Shown here: piece by piece, positions 1-6,103 of the stretch
Numbering within the stretch: position 1 is the stretch's first letter
Layout: each line of letters opens with the position of its first letter
DNA from: Spirochaetota bacterium
GTDB taxonomy: Bacteria; Spirochaetota; Spirochaetia; Treponematales; Breznakiellaceae
DNA length: 10,049 nucleotides
Reading direction: 5' to 3'
Assembly: GCA_023398155.1 (NCBI GenBank)
Contig: JAEWSV010000232.1
Location: 1 to 10,049, forward strand
Notes under the pieces: generated by a model
The model's input: the letters and a program-made list of their open reading frames with translations, nothing else
Told to the model about the DNA's origin: nothing
Databases searched by the model: none
Program-made: the position numbers and the translations under genes

Positions 1-560
1 ACGACGTACGGTGCGGCTTCCGCCTGGATACGCGGGGCAGCGACGCGCGGTACGGCTTCAAGGCCGACCTGGAGTGCTTCTGCAAGGCTCTCGCGAACGG
101 CTGGAATGTTTCCTGCCTCTGCGGAGCGGACGTCCTCCGCGAGGCGGCGGCATCGGTGATGTACACGGGTTCTTACTGGCTCTCCTCGGTGCCTATCGCG
201 GCGGCGGTCGCCTGCGTCACGAAGCTCCGCCGCATCGACGCGGCGAAGCTTTGCTTGGAGAAGGGGGCGAAACTGACCGCGGGCCTCGCGGAGGCGGGGA
301 AGGCCCACGGCTTCGACCTCAGGATCTCCGGGGAGACCTCCATGTGGTACATGCGCATCGCGGACGACCCCGACTTCGACCACCACCAGGCTTGGGTCGC
401 GGAATGCGTGCGCCGCGGCGTCTTCTTCACGAACCACCACAACCACTTCATCAACACCGCTCTCTCGGACGAGGACATCGCGTTCACCCTTGAGGTGGCG
501 GACGAGGCGTTCGCCGCCGTGAAACGTGACGGACCGCTTTCGGCCCGGAAAGGATGGTAA
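1..560 (+). CDS. Class III PLP-dependent aminotransferase (glutamate-1-semialdehyde aminomutase-like), 5' end cut off
   Basis: Only the C-terminal 185 residues are present; the reading frame enters at base 3 and ends at TAA 558-560. Family members are usually about 430 residues, so over half lies upstream. The visible part begins DVRCGFR, the position of the family's DE-V-R-G-F-R motif, whose first Asp contacts the PLP pyridine nitrogen; that residue is just outside, and the two bases seen of its codon (AC) are compatible with Asp. The PLP Schiff-base lysine is most likely in CKALANG (AAG 84-86). MYTGSYWLSSVP and the late NHHNHFINTALSDEDI match the GSAM-like branch. The reaction would be PLP-dependent transfer or shift of an amino group; the substrate is unknown. 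Genuine GSAM for tetrapyrrole synthesis seems less likely, because the next genes, starting 2 bases on, are transketolase subunits rather than hem genes. Confident at family level, not on substrate. Confidence 0.88.
   Translation, partial: DVRCGFRLDTRGSDARYGFKADLECFCKALANGWNVSCLCGADVLREAAASVMYTGSYWLSSVPIAAAVACVTKLRRIDAAKLCLEKGAKLTAGLAEAGKAHGFDLRISGETSMWYMRIADDPDFDHHQAWVAECVRRGVFFTNHHNHFINTALSDEDIAFTLEVADEAFAAVKRDGPLSARKGW
549..554 (+). promoter_or_regulatory. Ribosome binding site that sets the transketolase N-subunit start
   Basis: AAAGGA lies 8 bases before ATG 563. The in-frame ATG at 554 overlaps this site and so has no room for it, which makes 563 the better start. The site is within the last codons of the aminotransferase gene, consistent with coupled translation. 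Confidence 0.6.
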
Positions 561-562
561 TC

Positions 563-1432
563 ATGCCGGTACAATCAGAAGAAGTGTTGCGTCTGGAAAA
601 GAAGGCCTATGCACTCAGGGTCCTCACCTTGGAGACGGTCGGCTGGGCAGGCTCGGGCCACATCGGCGGGGCTCTCTCCGCGATGGATATCCTTACGATC
701 CTCTACCACAAGTACCTCAATATCGATCCGTCGAATCCGGCCAAAGCCGATCGCGACCGGTTCGTGCTTTCCAAGGGCCACATCGGCGTCGGTTTCGCGC
801 CGGTGCTCGCGGATCTCGGCTACTTCGATCGGGAACTCCTCAAGGAGTACAACCATACGGGGAGTCCGCTCGGCATGCACCTGGACTCGCTCAAGGTCCC
901 CGGCGTGGAAGCCTCCACCGGATCGCTCGGCCACGGCCTCGCGCTCGCGCTCGGCATGGCGCTCGCCGCCAGGGTGAAGGGCGAAACGTGGCGGACCTTC
1001 GTCCTCCTGGGGGACGGAGAATGCGACGAGGGTTCGGTGTGGGAAGCCGCCATGGCCGCTTCCCACTACAAGGCGACGAACCTCGTGACGATCGTGGACC
1101 GCAACAAGTGCATGATCGACGGGCCCACCGAGGAGGTGATGGCCCTGGAACCCTTCGCGGACAAGTGGCGCGCCTTCGGCTTCGAAGCGATAGAGGCGGA
1201 CGGGCATGACTTCGTTTCCCTCGGGGCCGCGATCGAGCGCGCCATGGCGGCTACCGAGAAGCCGGTGGTCATCATCGCCGACACGATGAAGGGCGCGGGC
1301 ATCGATTTTATCGAGGGGAAGTATGCCTGGCATTACGGGTCATTCGACGCGGAGAAGGCGGTCGCGGCTAAGGAAAGCCTCGCCCGGTATTACGAGCGCC
1401 GCGCCGAGCGGGCCAAAGGAGGAGCGCGATGA
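563..1432 (+). CDS. Transketolase, N-terminal (thiamine diphosphate binding) subunit
   Basis: A 289-residue protein matching the N-terminal half of transketolase, which binds the diphosphate and Mg2+ of thiamine diphosphate (TPP). Visible motifs: SGHIGG at 31-36 (His33 equivalent to a conserved active-site His), SKGHIGVG near 70-77, STGSLGHG at 118-125, and the TPP motif GDGE at 150-153 with the paired Asn181 in VDRNK. Near the C-terminus KGAGIDFIEGKYAWHYG replaces the usual KGKGV..ME....WH. Length is normal for split transketolases (about 270-290). The product must pair with the next gene to form the active site and would transfer a two-carbon ketol unit between sugar phosphates in the cytosol. 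The TGA stop overlaps the next ATG (ATGA at 1429-1432), a sign of translational coupling and equal dosage. Split enzymes of this type include housekeeping and pathway-specific forms (for example apulose-4-phosphate or sulfofructose transketolases); which this is cannot be read here. Confidence 0.95.
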   Translation: MPVQSEEVLRLEKKAYALRVLTLETVGWAGSGHIGGALSAMDILTILYHKYLNIDPSNPAKADRDRFVLSKGHIGVGFAPVLADLGYFDRELLKEYNHTGSPLGMHLDSLKVPGVEASTGSLGHGLALALGMALAARVKGETWRTFVLLGDGECDEGSVWEAAMAASHYKATNLVTIVDRNKCMIDGPTEEVMALEPFADKWRAFGFEAIEADGHDFVSLGAAIERAMAATEKPVVIIADTMKGAGIDFIEGKYAWHYGSFDAEKAVAAKESLARYYERRAERAKGGAR

Positions 1433-2499
1433 GCGGAGGCCTGACCTATACCGTCCTTGATACCGCGCGGATGTCCACCGCGGAAGTATACGGCGCTGCC
1501 CTGCGGGACCTCGGTGCCGCGCACCAGGAGATCGTGGCGCTGTCCGCGGATCTCGCCAAATCGACGAAGATCGGCGTTTTCGCCGAAGCCTTTCCGCAGC
1601 GCTTCTTCAACGTCGGCATCGCCGAGCAGAACATGTTCGGCATCGCCGCCGGCATGGCGAAGGCGGGGCTCGTCCCCTTCGTTTCGACTTTCGCGATCTT
1701 CACCTCCATGCGCGGCCTCGACCAAGTCCACACGGACATCTGCTACCAGAACCTGGACGTGAAGATGATCGCCACCCACGCGGGTCTCTCCTTCGGCCAA
1801 GCGGGCAGCACGCATCATTGCACCGAGGATATCGCGATCATGCGGGCCATGGCGAATCTGACCGTCATCGTTCCCGCGGACGGGGCGTCGACGGGGCGGG
1901 CCGTCCGCGCCGCGTACGAGCGGAAGGGACCGGTCTACATCCGCATCAACCGCGGCTTCGACCAGAACGTTTATGGTGTGGCGGGCGGAGGCGTTGCGGG
2001 CAGCGGCGCTGCGAGCAGCGAGGCCCAAGCGCGCGCCGCGGCCCTGGAAAGCTTCGAGATCGGGAAGGCCATCGAACTGAGGGACGGGACGGACCTGACG
2101 ATCATCGCGTGCGGTCCCTGCGTTTGGCGCGCCTTGGAGGCCGCCGAGATGCTCCAGAAGGAAGACGGGCTTTCCGTCCGCGTCCTCGACATGCACACGA
2201 TCAAGCCGCTCGATGAGGAAGCGGTCCGGCGCGCGATCAAGGAGACGAGGCGCGTCATCACCGTGGAAGACCATACCGTGATCGGCGGTCTCGGCGGGGC
2301 GGTCGCGGAGGCGGCTGCGGGCAGCGGGATGGCTTTCAGCTTCAAACGGCTCGGCATCCCCGATACCTTCTCCATCATCGGCCTCCACGAGGACCTCATG
2401 GCCCACTACGGCATCGACGAGAACGGCATCGTCCGCGCCGCGCGAGAGCTCGTGGGCGTGGACTTCGAGGCAGACGAGAACTGGGACGACGAGGTCTAG
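1429..2499 (+). CDS. Transketolase, C-terminal (pyrimidine-binding) subunit
   Basis: A 356-residue partner of the preceding gene, with the pyrimidine-binding domain followed by the C-terminal transketolase domain. The catalytic Glu that activates the TPP pyrimidine is Glu66 in NVGIAEQNM (61-69); STFAIF (86-91), THAGLSFGQAGSTHHCTEDIA (117-136), VIVPADG (146-152) and VLDMHTIKPLD (252-262) are family hallmarks. A perfect AAAGGAGG at 1415-1422, 6 bases before ATG 1429, supports this start, though many homologues begin nearer Met15 (MSTAEVYG), so the first 14 residues are an extension. The protein is about 45 residues longer than usual (about 310): besides the N-terminal extension it has a Gly/Ala/Ser-rich stretch at about residues 182-207 between the two domains and an acidic tail ending NWDDEV. 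Both catalytic halves are intact, so an active enzyme is expected. Regulation is presumably that of the whole operon, whose promoter lies upstream of the window. Confidence 0.95.
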   Translation: MSGGLTYTVLDTARMSTAEVYGAALRDLGAAHQEIVALSADLAKSTKIGVFAEAFPQRFFNVGIAEQNMFGIAAGMAKAGLVPFVSTFAIFTSMRGLDQVHTDICYQNLDVKMIATHAGLSFGQAGSTHHCTEDIAIMRAMANLTVIVPADGASTGRAVRAAYERKGPVYIRINRGFDQNVYGVAGGGVAGSGAASSEAQARAAALESFEIGKAIELRDGTDLTIIACGPCVWRALEAAEMLQKEDGLSVRVLDMHTIKPLDEEAVRRAIKETRRVITVEDHTVIGGLGGAVAEAAAGSGMAFSFKRLGIPDTFSIIGLHEDLMAHYGIDENGIVRAARELVGVDFEADENWDDEV

Positions 2500-2501
2500 C
2501 C

Positions 2502-3317
2502 ATGGCGACCGAAGCGGAATTTGCGTCGGCGATTTTCCTGAAAGCGGCGCTACCCCTGCTCAGGGTTATAGCCGAGGAGAACGGGGCGGTGCGGAAAGCC
2601 TTCGCCGGGAAGAACGGCATCGTCCAGGTGAGCGCGACGCCCGCCCCCGGCGAGGCGGACGCCGCGACGGACGCCGCGGCCAAGATCGGCACCCACTTCG
2701 TCGTGGCGGACGGCGTCCTCTCCTGCGCCGCGAAGCTCGCCGAGGCGCCGGACATCGATTTGGAGTTCCCGTCGCTCGCGGCATTCAACGGTTTTTTCTC
2801 GGGCAAGTCGATGAAGCTTCCCCGCATCAGGGGCGCGTTCAAGGCGCCCGGACTCCTCATCGCGACGTTCAAGGGCCTCCTGGCCATGTCGGCGGCCCTA
2901 GGCGCGAAGGATCCGCCTGAGACCGAGGAAGCGCGGGCCCTCCTCGTGAAGCTCTACTTCTACCTCTTATCTTCGGGGATCAGCGCCCTCAATAAGGCAG
3001 GACATCCGGCCGTCGCGAAATGGGCGGCCGCGAGCCCCGACCGGGTGTACGCGTTCGCCGTGGAAGGGCGGCCCGAGCTCGGCGCCTACCTTCGGGTGAA
3101 GGCGGGGAACACGCGAGCCGCCCGCGGCGTCTACGAGCGATCCCGGCCCTTCTTCACGATGCGCTTCGATTCGGTGGAGAGCGCCCTCGGCATACTCCTG
3201 GAGAAGGACGACATGATAGCGGCGACCGTGGCCGAGCGCATCGTGCTTCTCGGCGCTCCGGAGTACGGGGCCATGCTCGGCGAGTTCATGATGCTCGTCG
3301 GGAGCTACGCGAAATAG
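2502..3317 (+). CDS. Unrecognised 271-aa protein, possibly SCP2-like lipid-binding
   Basis: I do not firmly recognise this protein. It starts 2 bases after the transketolase stop, with GAGG at 2491-2494 (7-base spacing), so it belongs to the same transcript. No signal peptide is seen. A moderately hydrophobic helix lies at about 10-23. A region at 40-130 (IVQVS, then GTHFVVADGVLSC, LEFPSLAAFNGFFSGK, and a basic KSMKLPRIRG leading to hydrophobic APGLLIATFKGLLAMSAAL) resembles the SCP2 sterol/lipid-carrier pattern. A second segment at 215-270 (FFTMRFDSVESALGILL, then AERIVLLGAPEYGAMLGEFMMLVG) also resembles the end of an SCP2 fold, so two half-domains or one split fold is possible. There are no obvious catalytic motifs. 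The SCP2 idea is weak pattern inference; the gene itself is well supported by operon position and by codon use like its neighbours. Confidence 0.85.
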   Translation: MATEAEFASAIFLKAALPLLRVIAEENGAVRKAFAGKNGIVQVSATPAPGEADAATDAAAKIGTHFVVADGVLSCAAKLAEAPDIDLEFPSLAAFNGFFSGKSMKLPRIRGAFKAPGLLIATFKGLLAMSAALGAKDPPETEEARALLVKLYFYLLSSGISALNKAGHPAVAKWAAASPDRVYAFAVEGRPELGAYLRVKAGNTRAARGVYERSRPFFTMRFDSVESALGILLEKDDMIAATVAERIVLLGAPEYGAMLGEFMMLVGSYAK

Positions 3318-3320
3318 GAC

Positions 3321-3351
3321 GGCCGCTCCGGGGCCTTGACCGCTCCGGGGC
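3321..3351 (+). repeat. Tandem 14-base direct repeat, candidate TetR operator
   Basis: GGCCGCTCCGGGGC at 3321-3334 and GACCGCTCCGGGGC at 3338-3351 differ at one base and are exactly 17 bases apart. The second copy overlaps the -35 box of the tetR promoter. Their placement suits an autoregulatory operator, but TetR sites are usually inverted rather than direct repeats, so the role is inference. Confidence 0.5.
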
Positions 3352-3364
3352 GTCCGCCTACGAT
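3336..3364 (+). promoter_or_regulatory. Sigma-70-type promoter of the TetR gene
   Basis: TTGACC at 3336-3341, a 17-base spacer and TACGAT at 3359-3364 match the housekeeping consensus at 5/6 and 4/6 with ideal spacing. Transcription would start near 3371, only about 4 bases before ATG 3375. The TTG at 3336 that could be read as a start codon is the -35 box itself. Confidence 0.6.
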
Positions 3365-3374
3365 TCAAAGTCCA

Positions 3375-4058
3375 ATGGAGTCCAACCGACCAGACGCGGC
3401 GCGGCCGCATCGTTTCCACACGGCTACGTTCGAAAAGGCTTCCGCCGATCGGCGCGATGCCTTACTGTCGGCGGCCATAGAGCTGTTCGCCGCGAAGGGA
3501 TTCAGCGCGACGAGCGTCAACGAGATCGCGCGGAAGGCCGGCATTTCCATAGGGGGCCTGTACAGCTATTTCCCGACCAAGGACGACCTGTTCCTGACGG
3601 TGATCGAACGGGGGCGCGCCCTCCTGGAGGAGGCCCTCGGCGATATCGACCCGGAGGCCCCCTTCTTCGACAGTTTCACGCGGCTCATCCGGCGGGCCCG
3701 CGACTACGCGGTGGCGAACCCCGAACTCAACCGCATCTACCTGGACGCGACGACCCAGGGTCTCCGCCACCTTTCGAGCCGCCTTTCGGGGCGCCTCGAG
3801 ACCATCACGGCCGAACTGTACCGCCGGGCCCTGGCGTCCGCCATCGCCCGGGGCGAAGTCCGCGAGGGTATCGATCCGGGCGCGGCCGCCTTCTGTTTGG
3901 ACAATATCTTGGTGCTTTTCCAGTTCTCCTTCGCTTCGGACTATTTTCGGGACCGGCTGCACATATTCCTCGGCATCGAGGAAGTGGCGACGGTGGACGA
4001 GGAGCGGCTCATCGCTTCCATAGCCGATTTCGCGCGCCGGGCCTTGGCCTTGCCCTGA
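3375..4058 (+). CDS. TetR/AcrR-family transcriptional regulator
   Basis: A 227-residue cytosolic DNA-binding protein. The N-terminal TetR helix-turn-helix domain spans about residues 27-74: DALLSAAIELFAAKGFSATS, then VNEIARKAGISIGGLYSYFPTKDDLF, with the recognition helix around ISIGGLYSYF. The rest is a helical ligand-binding and dimerisation domain, typical in length, with no recognisable ligand signature. I chose ATG 3375 rather than TTG 3336, because the longer start falls in the promoter and adds 13 residues not needed by the fold. There is no ribosome binding site worth the name before ATG 3375, which fits a leaderless or nearly leaderless message. Probably autoregulated through the direct repeats over its promoter; whether it also controls the operon upstream or the convergent genes is unknown. 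Its stop codon is 6 bases from that of the convergent SYLF gene. Confidence 0.93.
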   Translation: MESNRPDAARPHRFHTATFEKASADRRDALLSAAIELFAAKGFSATSVNEIARKAGISIGGLYSYFPTKDDLFLTVIERGRALLEEALGDIDPEAPFFDSFTRLIRRARDYAVANPELNRIYLDATTQGLRHLSSRLSGRLETITAELYRRALASAIARGEVREGIDPGAAAFCLDNILVLFQFSFASDYFRDRLHIFLGIEEVATVDEERLIASIADFARRALALP

Positions 4059-4064
4059 GCGGAC

Positions 4065-4766
4065 TCATTTTCCGCCGGCGAGCTTCGCCACCTGAGAACG
4101 GAGGCGATTGGCCCCGCCGTTGGACGCGCTCCGTTTCACGAGGATTTTTTCGGGCGTTGCGCCCTTCCCGTAATAGGACTCGTTGAGCTTATCGCGGACC
4201 TTGACGACCGCGCCGTCCAGGGACACGCCGCCGTACAAGCCCTTGGAACGCGAGAAGGCCAGGACGTCCGCGCTGAGGTCGGCCGCGTTTGCCGTCGCCG
4301 CCTGGACGCCGCCGCCGTACGGACCCGCGGCCATGCCGATATCGGCTCCCAGTTTCACACTGTCCTCCAGCAGGGTTTCCACGCCTTTGTCGGTCATCGC
4401 GAGCAGGATCACCTCCGAGGCCTGCCCGCCGACCTGGAGGCCGAGGCTCATGCTCCCGATCGTGTAGAAGGCGGGAGGGCTCCATTTGCCGGCTCCGCGG
4501 ACGAGGAAGACGCCCGTACCGCCCGAGGCGCCGACCACGAGGGCGCCTTTAAGCACCTGCGGCGCGATGAGGATGCCCTTCGCTTTTTTGACGAGCTTCC
4601 GCATCTCCGCGAAGTTTTCGTCGGCCATGAAACTCTTGAAGGCCAGTTCGGCCTTGTCCACCGTGGCTTGCGCGTCGGCTTCCTCCGCGGCGAAGGCGAT
4701 GCCCGCGCCGCCGGAGAAGACCGTACCGAGGAATAACAAGGCGACCAAGAAGGTTGTGCGTTTCAT
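4065..4766 (-). CDS. Secreted SYLF-domain (YSC84/DUF500) lipid-binding protein
   Basis: A 233-residue protein with a signal peptide (MKRTTF, hydrophobic core about 6-25, probable cut after AFA at about 26), so it should act outside the cytoplasmic membrane. The mature part is a classic SYLF/Ysc84 domain: KAKGILIAPQVLKGALVVGASGG from 61, GTGVFLVR at 83-90, WSPPAFYTIGSMSLGLQVGG at 95-114, VILLAMTDKGVETLL, VKLGADIGMAAGPYG at 137-151, FSRSKGLYGGVSLDGAVV at 171-188 and YYG at 198-200. Eukaryotic SYLF proteins bind phosphoinositides; the bacterial role is unclear but is thought to concern the envelope or lipids. It starts 15 bases after the acyltransferase stop, so readthrough is likely, but an extended -10 box just before the ATG suggests its own start as well. 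No SD is seen before this ATG. Confidence 0.94.
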   Translation of the reverse strand: MKRTTFLVALLFLGTVFSGGAGIAFAAEEADAQATVDKAELAFKSFMADENFAEMRKLVKKAKGILIAPQVLKGALVVGASGGTGVFLVRGAGKWSPPAFYTIGSMSLGLQVGGQASEVILLAMTDKGVETLLEDSVKLGADIGMAAGPYGGGVQAATANAADLSADVLAFSRSKGLYGGVSLDGAVVKVRDKLNESYYGKGATPEKILVKRSASNGGANRLRSQVAKLAGGK

Positions 4767-4772
4767 GGCTCT

Positions 4773-4781
4773 ATTCTAGCA
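4773..4781 (-). promoter_or_regulatory. Extended -10 promoter element directly before the SYLF gene
   Basis: On the minus strand TGCTAGAAT is an extended -10 (TGn plus TAGAAT, 5/6 of TATAAT), which needs little or no -35; none is visible. Six bases (AGAGCC) separate it from the ATG, so a transcript would begin at or next to the start codon. Confidence 0.4.
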
Positions 4782-5966
4782 CTATTTCAGGATCGCCCTG
4801 ATCGGCGGGATCCGCCGGACCAGGGCGGAGAAGGCGAGCGAGGCCGCGAAGGCGAGGGGCGCGATGAGGGCATGTTTCGCGAGGAACGGGGCGCGCCAAT
4901 CCCTGAAAGCGAGGGAGAGCGCGATGAGGATCGGCGCGTGGAACATGTAGACGCCGAAAGCGTTCTCCGCGAGGAAGCGGGTCGCGGCGTTCTCCCGATT
5001 GAAGTACTGCTTGAAGAAGGCGGTAATTCCCAGGGAGAAACCGATGGCCACGAAGGCTTCCCAGAACGCGTAGGCGAAACTCTGCCAATGGAGGCCGCCA
5101 TCGATGAGCATTTTCCCCTGCAGCGCGCCGCCCGTCACCATGAGGACGATCCAGAGCGGAATACCCGCGGCGAGTACCGCGACGAACCAGCGCATTCCTC
5201 CCCGATCGATGAGGGCATCGAACAAGCCGCCTTCTCCCGCGCGGATGCCGAGTATGAAGAGCGCGACGTACGAGGCGAAGAAGGAGAACTGGAGGTTGAG
5301 CACGCTCGACCCGATCGGAAAGTAGAGGCGGATGGAGAACGCCGCGAGCCCTGTGGCGAGGATCGTAAGGATGATGGCGAGCACCGAGGGCGGGTTGGCC
5401 GCCCGTGCGGCCGCGTCCGCCGGGCCGGCCTTAAGGGGCCGGACGAGCCGCACGAGGGCATAGGCCAGGCAGAAGAGGATGAGGGCTTCGGCGAACCAGA
5501 GCGGGCCGGTTGCGCCGACCCACCGGAACGTAGAGAGGTAACCCCAGTAGGCCTGGAGCGGACCGTAGGCGGACCGCACGTCGTCGTAGTTCATGATGAA
5601 GTAACCGATGAAGGGCTCCACCAGGAGCATGTAGATGAGAAGCGGGATGCCGAGGCGGAAAAGCCTCTCCTTGAGGAAGGCCCCCGTTCCGCGCTTCGCG
5701 AGGGAGCGGGCCGCGAAGACGGCCGCGGTGAAGAACAGGAGTCCCATGAACCAGGCCTGGGTGAAGGACCCGTAGAGCCCGAAGAGGAACATCGAAAGCG
5801 GATCCAGGGCGCCCGGACGGCCCTCCGTATAGTACCAGCCGCCCATGCCGCTGTAGGTGACGTTGGAGTGCATGACCACCACGAGGAAGATCACCCAGGA
5901 GCGCAGATTGTCGAGGTAGGCGAGCCGCGACCCGCTTTCGTTCCCCGACGAAATTTCCGTTGCCAT
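4782..5966 (-). CDS. Integral membrane acyltransferase (acyltransferase 3 family)
   Basis: A 394-residue polytopic membrane protein of the acyltransferase 3 family (PF01757), which moves acyl groups such as acetyl or succinyl onto glycans or lipids on the far side of the cytoplasmic membrane. Evidence: the family opening YLDNLRSWVIFLVVVMHSN at 17-35 with the catalytic-candidate His33, the RLFRLGIPLL motif at 101-110 at the start of a helix, GPLWFAEALILF at 154-165, and about ten hydrophobic segments (around 22-38, 68-85, 105-125, 157-175, 196-214, 224-242, 258-277, 298-316, 335-353, 366-383). I chose ATG 5966 over ATG 6005 because GGAGG stands 7 bases upstream of it, the upstream ATG has no clear SD, and the extra 13 residues match nothing. 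It lies between the LuxR-type regulator and the SYLF gene on the same strand, suggesting a shared envelope role. The acceptor is unknown. Confidence 0.92.
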   Translation of the reverse strand: MATEISSGNESGSRLAYLDNLRSWVIFLVVVMHSNVTYSGMGGWYYTEGRPGALDPLSMFLFGLYGSFTQAWFMGLLFFTAAVFAARSLAKRGTGAFLKERLFRLGIPLLIYMLLVEPFIGYFIMNYDDVRSAYGPLQAYWGYLSTFRWVGATGPLWFAEALILFCLAYALVRLVRPLKAGPADAAARAANPPSVLAIILTILATGLAAFSIRLYFPIGSSVLNLQFSFFASYVALFILGIRAGEGGLFDALIDRGGMRWFVAVLAAGIPLWIVLMVTGGALQGKMLIDGGLHWQSFAYAFWEAFVAIGFSLGITAFFKQYFNRENAATRFLAENAFGVYMFHAPILIALSLAFRDWRAPFLAKHALIAPLAFAASLAFSALVRRIPPIRAILK

Positions 5967-5973
5967 TCGAAAG

Positions 5974-5978
5974 CCTCC
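5974..5978 (-). promoter_or_regulatory. Ribosome binding site deciding the acyltransferase start
   Basis: GGAGG on the minus strand with a 7-base spacer to ATG 5966; this favours the internal start over the ATG at 6005. Confidence 0.75.
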
Positions 5979-6050
5979 GATAGGAATCGTTTCAAGGGTC
6001 ATCATGGCGCGGGAACGGCCGGGGCGCAGTCCGCCGCGCTTCCCGTTCGG

Positions 6051-6093
6051 TTCCTAATTCTCTAGGAGCGAGGAAGGAATCCGTTCCTAGGAA
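6051..6093. repeat. Cluster of TTCCTA/TAGGA words including a 10-base palindrome
   Basis: The 137-base gap between the LuxR gene and the acyltransferase start holds TTCCTA at 6051-6056, CTAGGA at 6062-6067 and the perfect palindrome TTCCTAGGAA at 6084-6093; TAGGAA recurs at 5981-5986. CTAGGA (6062) and TCCTAG (6085-6090) can also pair across a 17-base loop. There is no T run, so a terminator is unlikely; a protein binding site is possible. I find no convincing promoter here. Confidence 0.35.
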
Positions 6094-6103
6094 GGCGTTC
6101 CCC

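Noticed and set aside
1..560. True glutamate-1-semialdehyde aminomutase (hemL) for tetrapyrrole synthesis
   Set aside because: Neighbouring genes are not tetrapyrrole genes and the visible C-terminus fits the wider GSAM-like group; the diagnostic N-terminal half is missing.
1390..2406. A 338-codon open frame antisense to the transketolase C-subunit
   Set aside because: Arg/Asp/Gly/His-rich shadow with no motifs, no SD and full overlap with a clearly conserved gene.
3336..3374. TTG 3336 as the tetR start codon
   Set aside because: It forms the -35 hexamer of a well-spaced promoter and the added 13 residues lie before the normal TetR N-terminus.
4059..4064. A terminator between the convergent tetR and SYLF genes
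   Set aside because: Only 6 bases separate the stop codons and I see no convincing hairpin with a T run in or beside them.
3020..4186. A 388-codon + strand frame spanning the end of the 271-aa gene, the tetR gene and the SYLF end
   Set aside because: Crosses three well-supported genes and a promoter; composition is low-complexity Arg/Gly/Pro typical of an out-of-frame read.
5967..6005. ATG 6005 as the acyltransferase start
   Set aside because: No clear SD, and a strong GGAGG lies just before the internal ATG 5966.
4872..6065. A 397-codon open frame on the + strand, antisense to the acyltransferase
   Set aside because: Its product is strongly charged, Glu/Arg/Gly-rich and fits no fold, as expected of the shadow of a GC-rich gene; the minus-strand frame encodes a coherent membrane protein with SD and family motifs.
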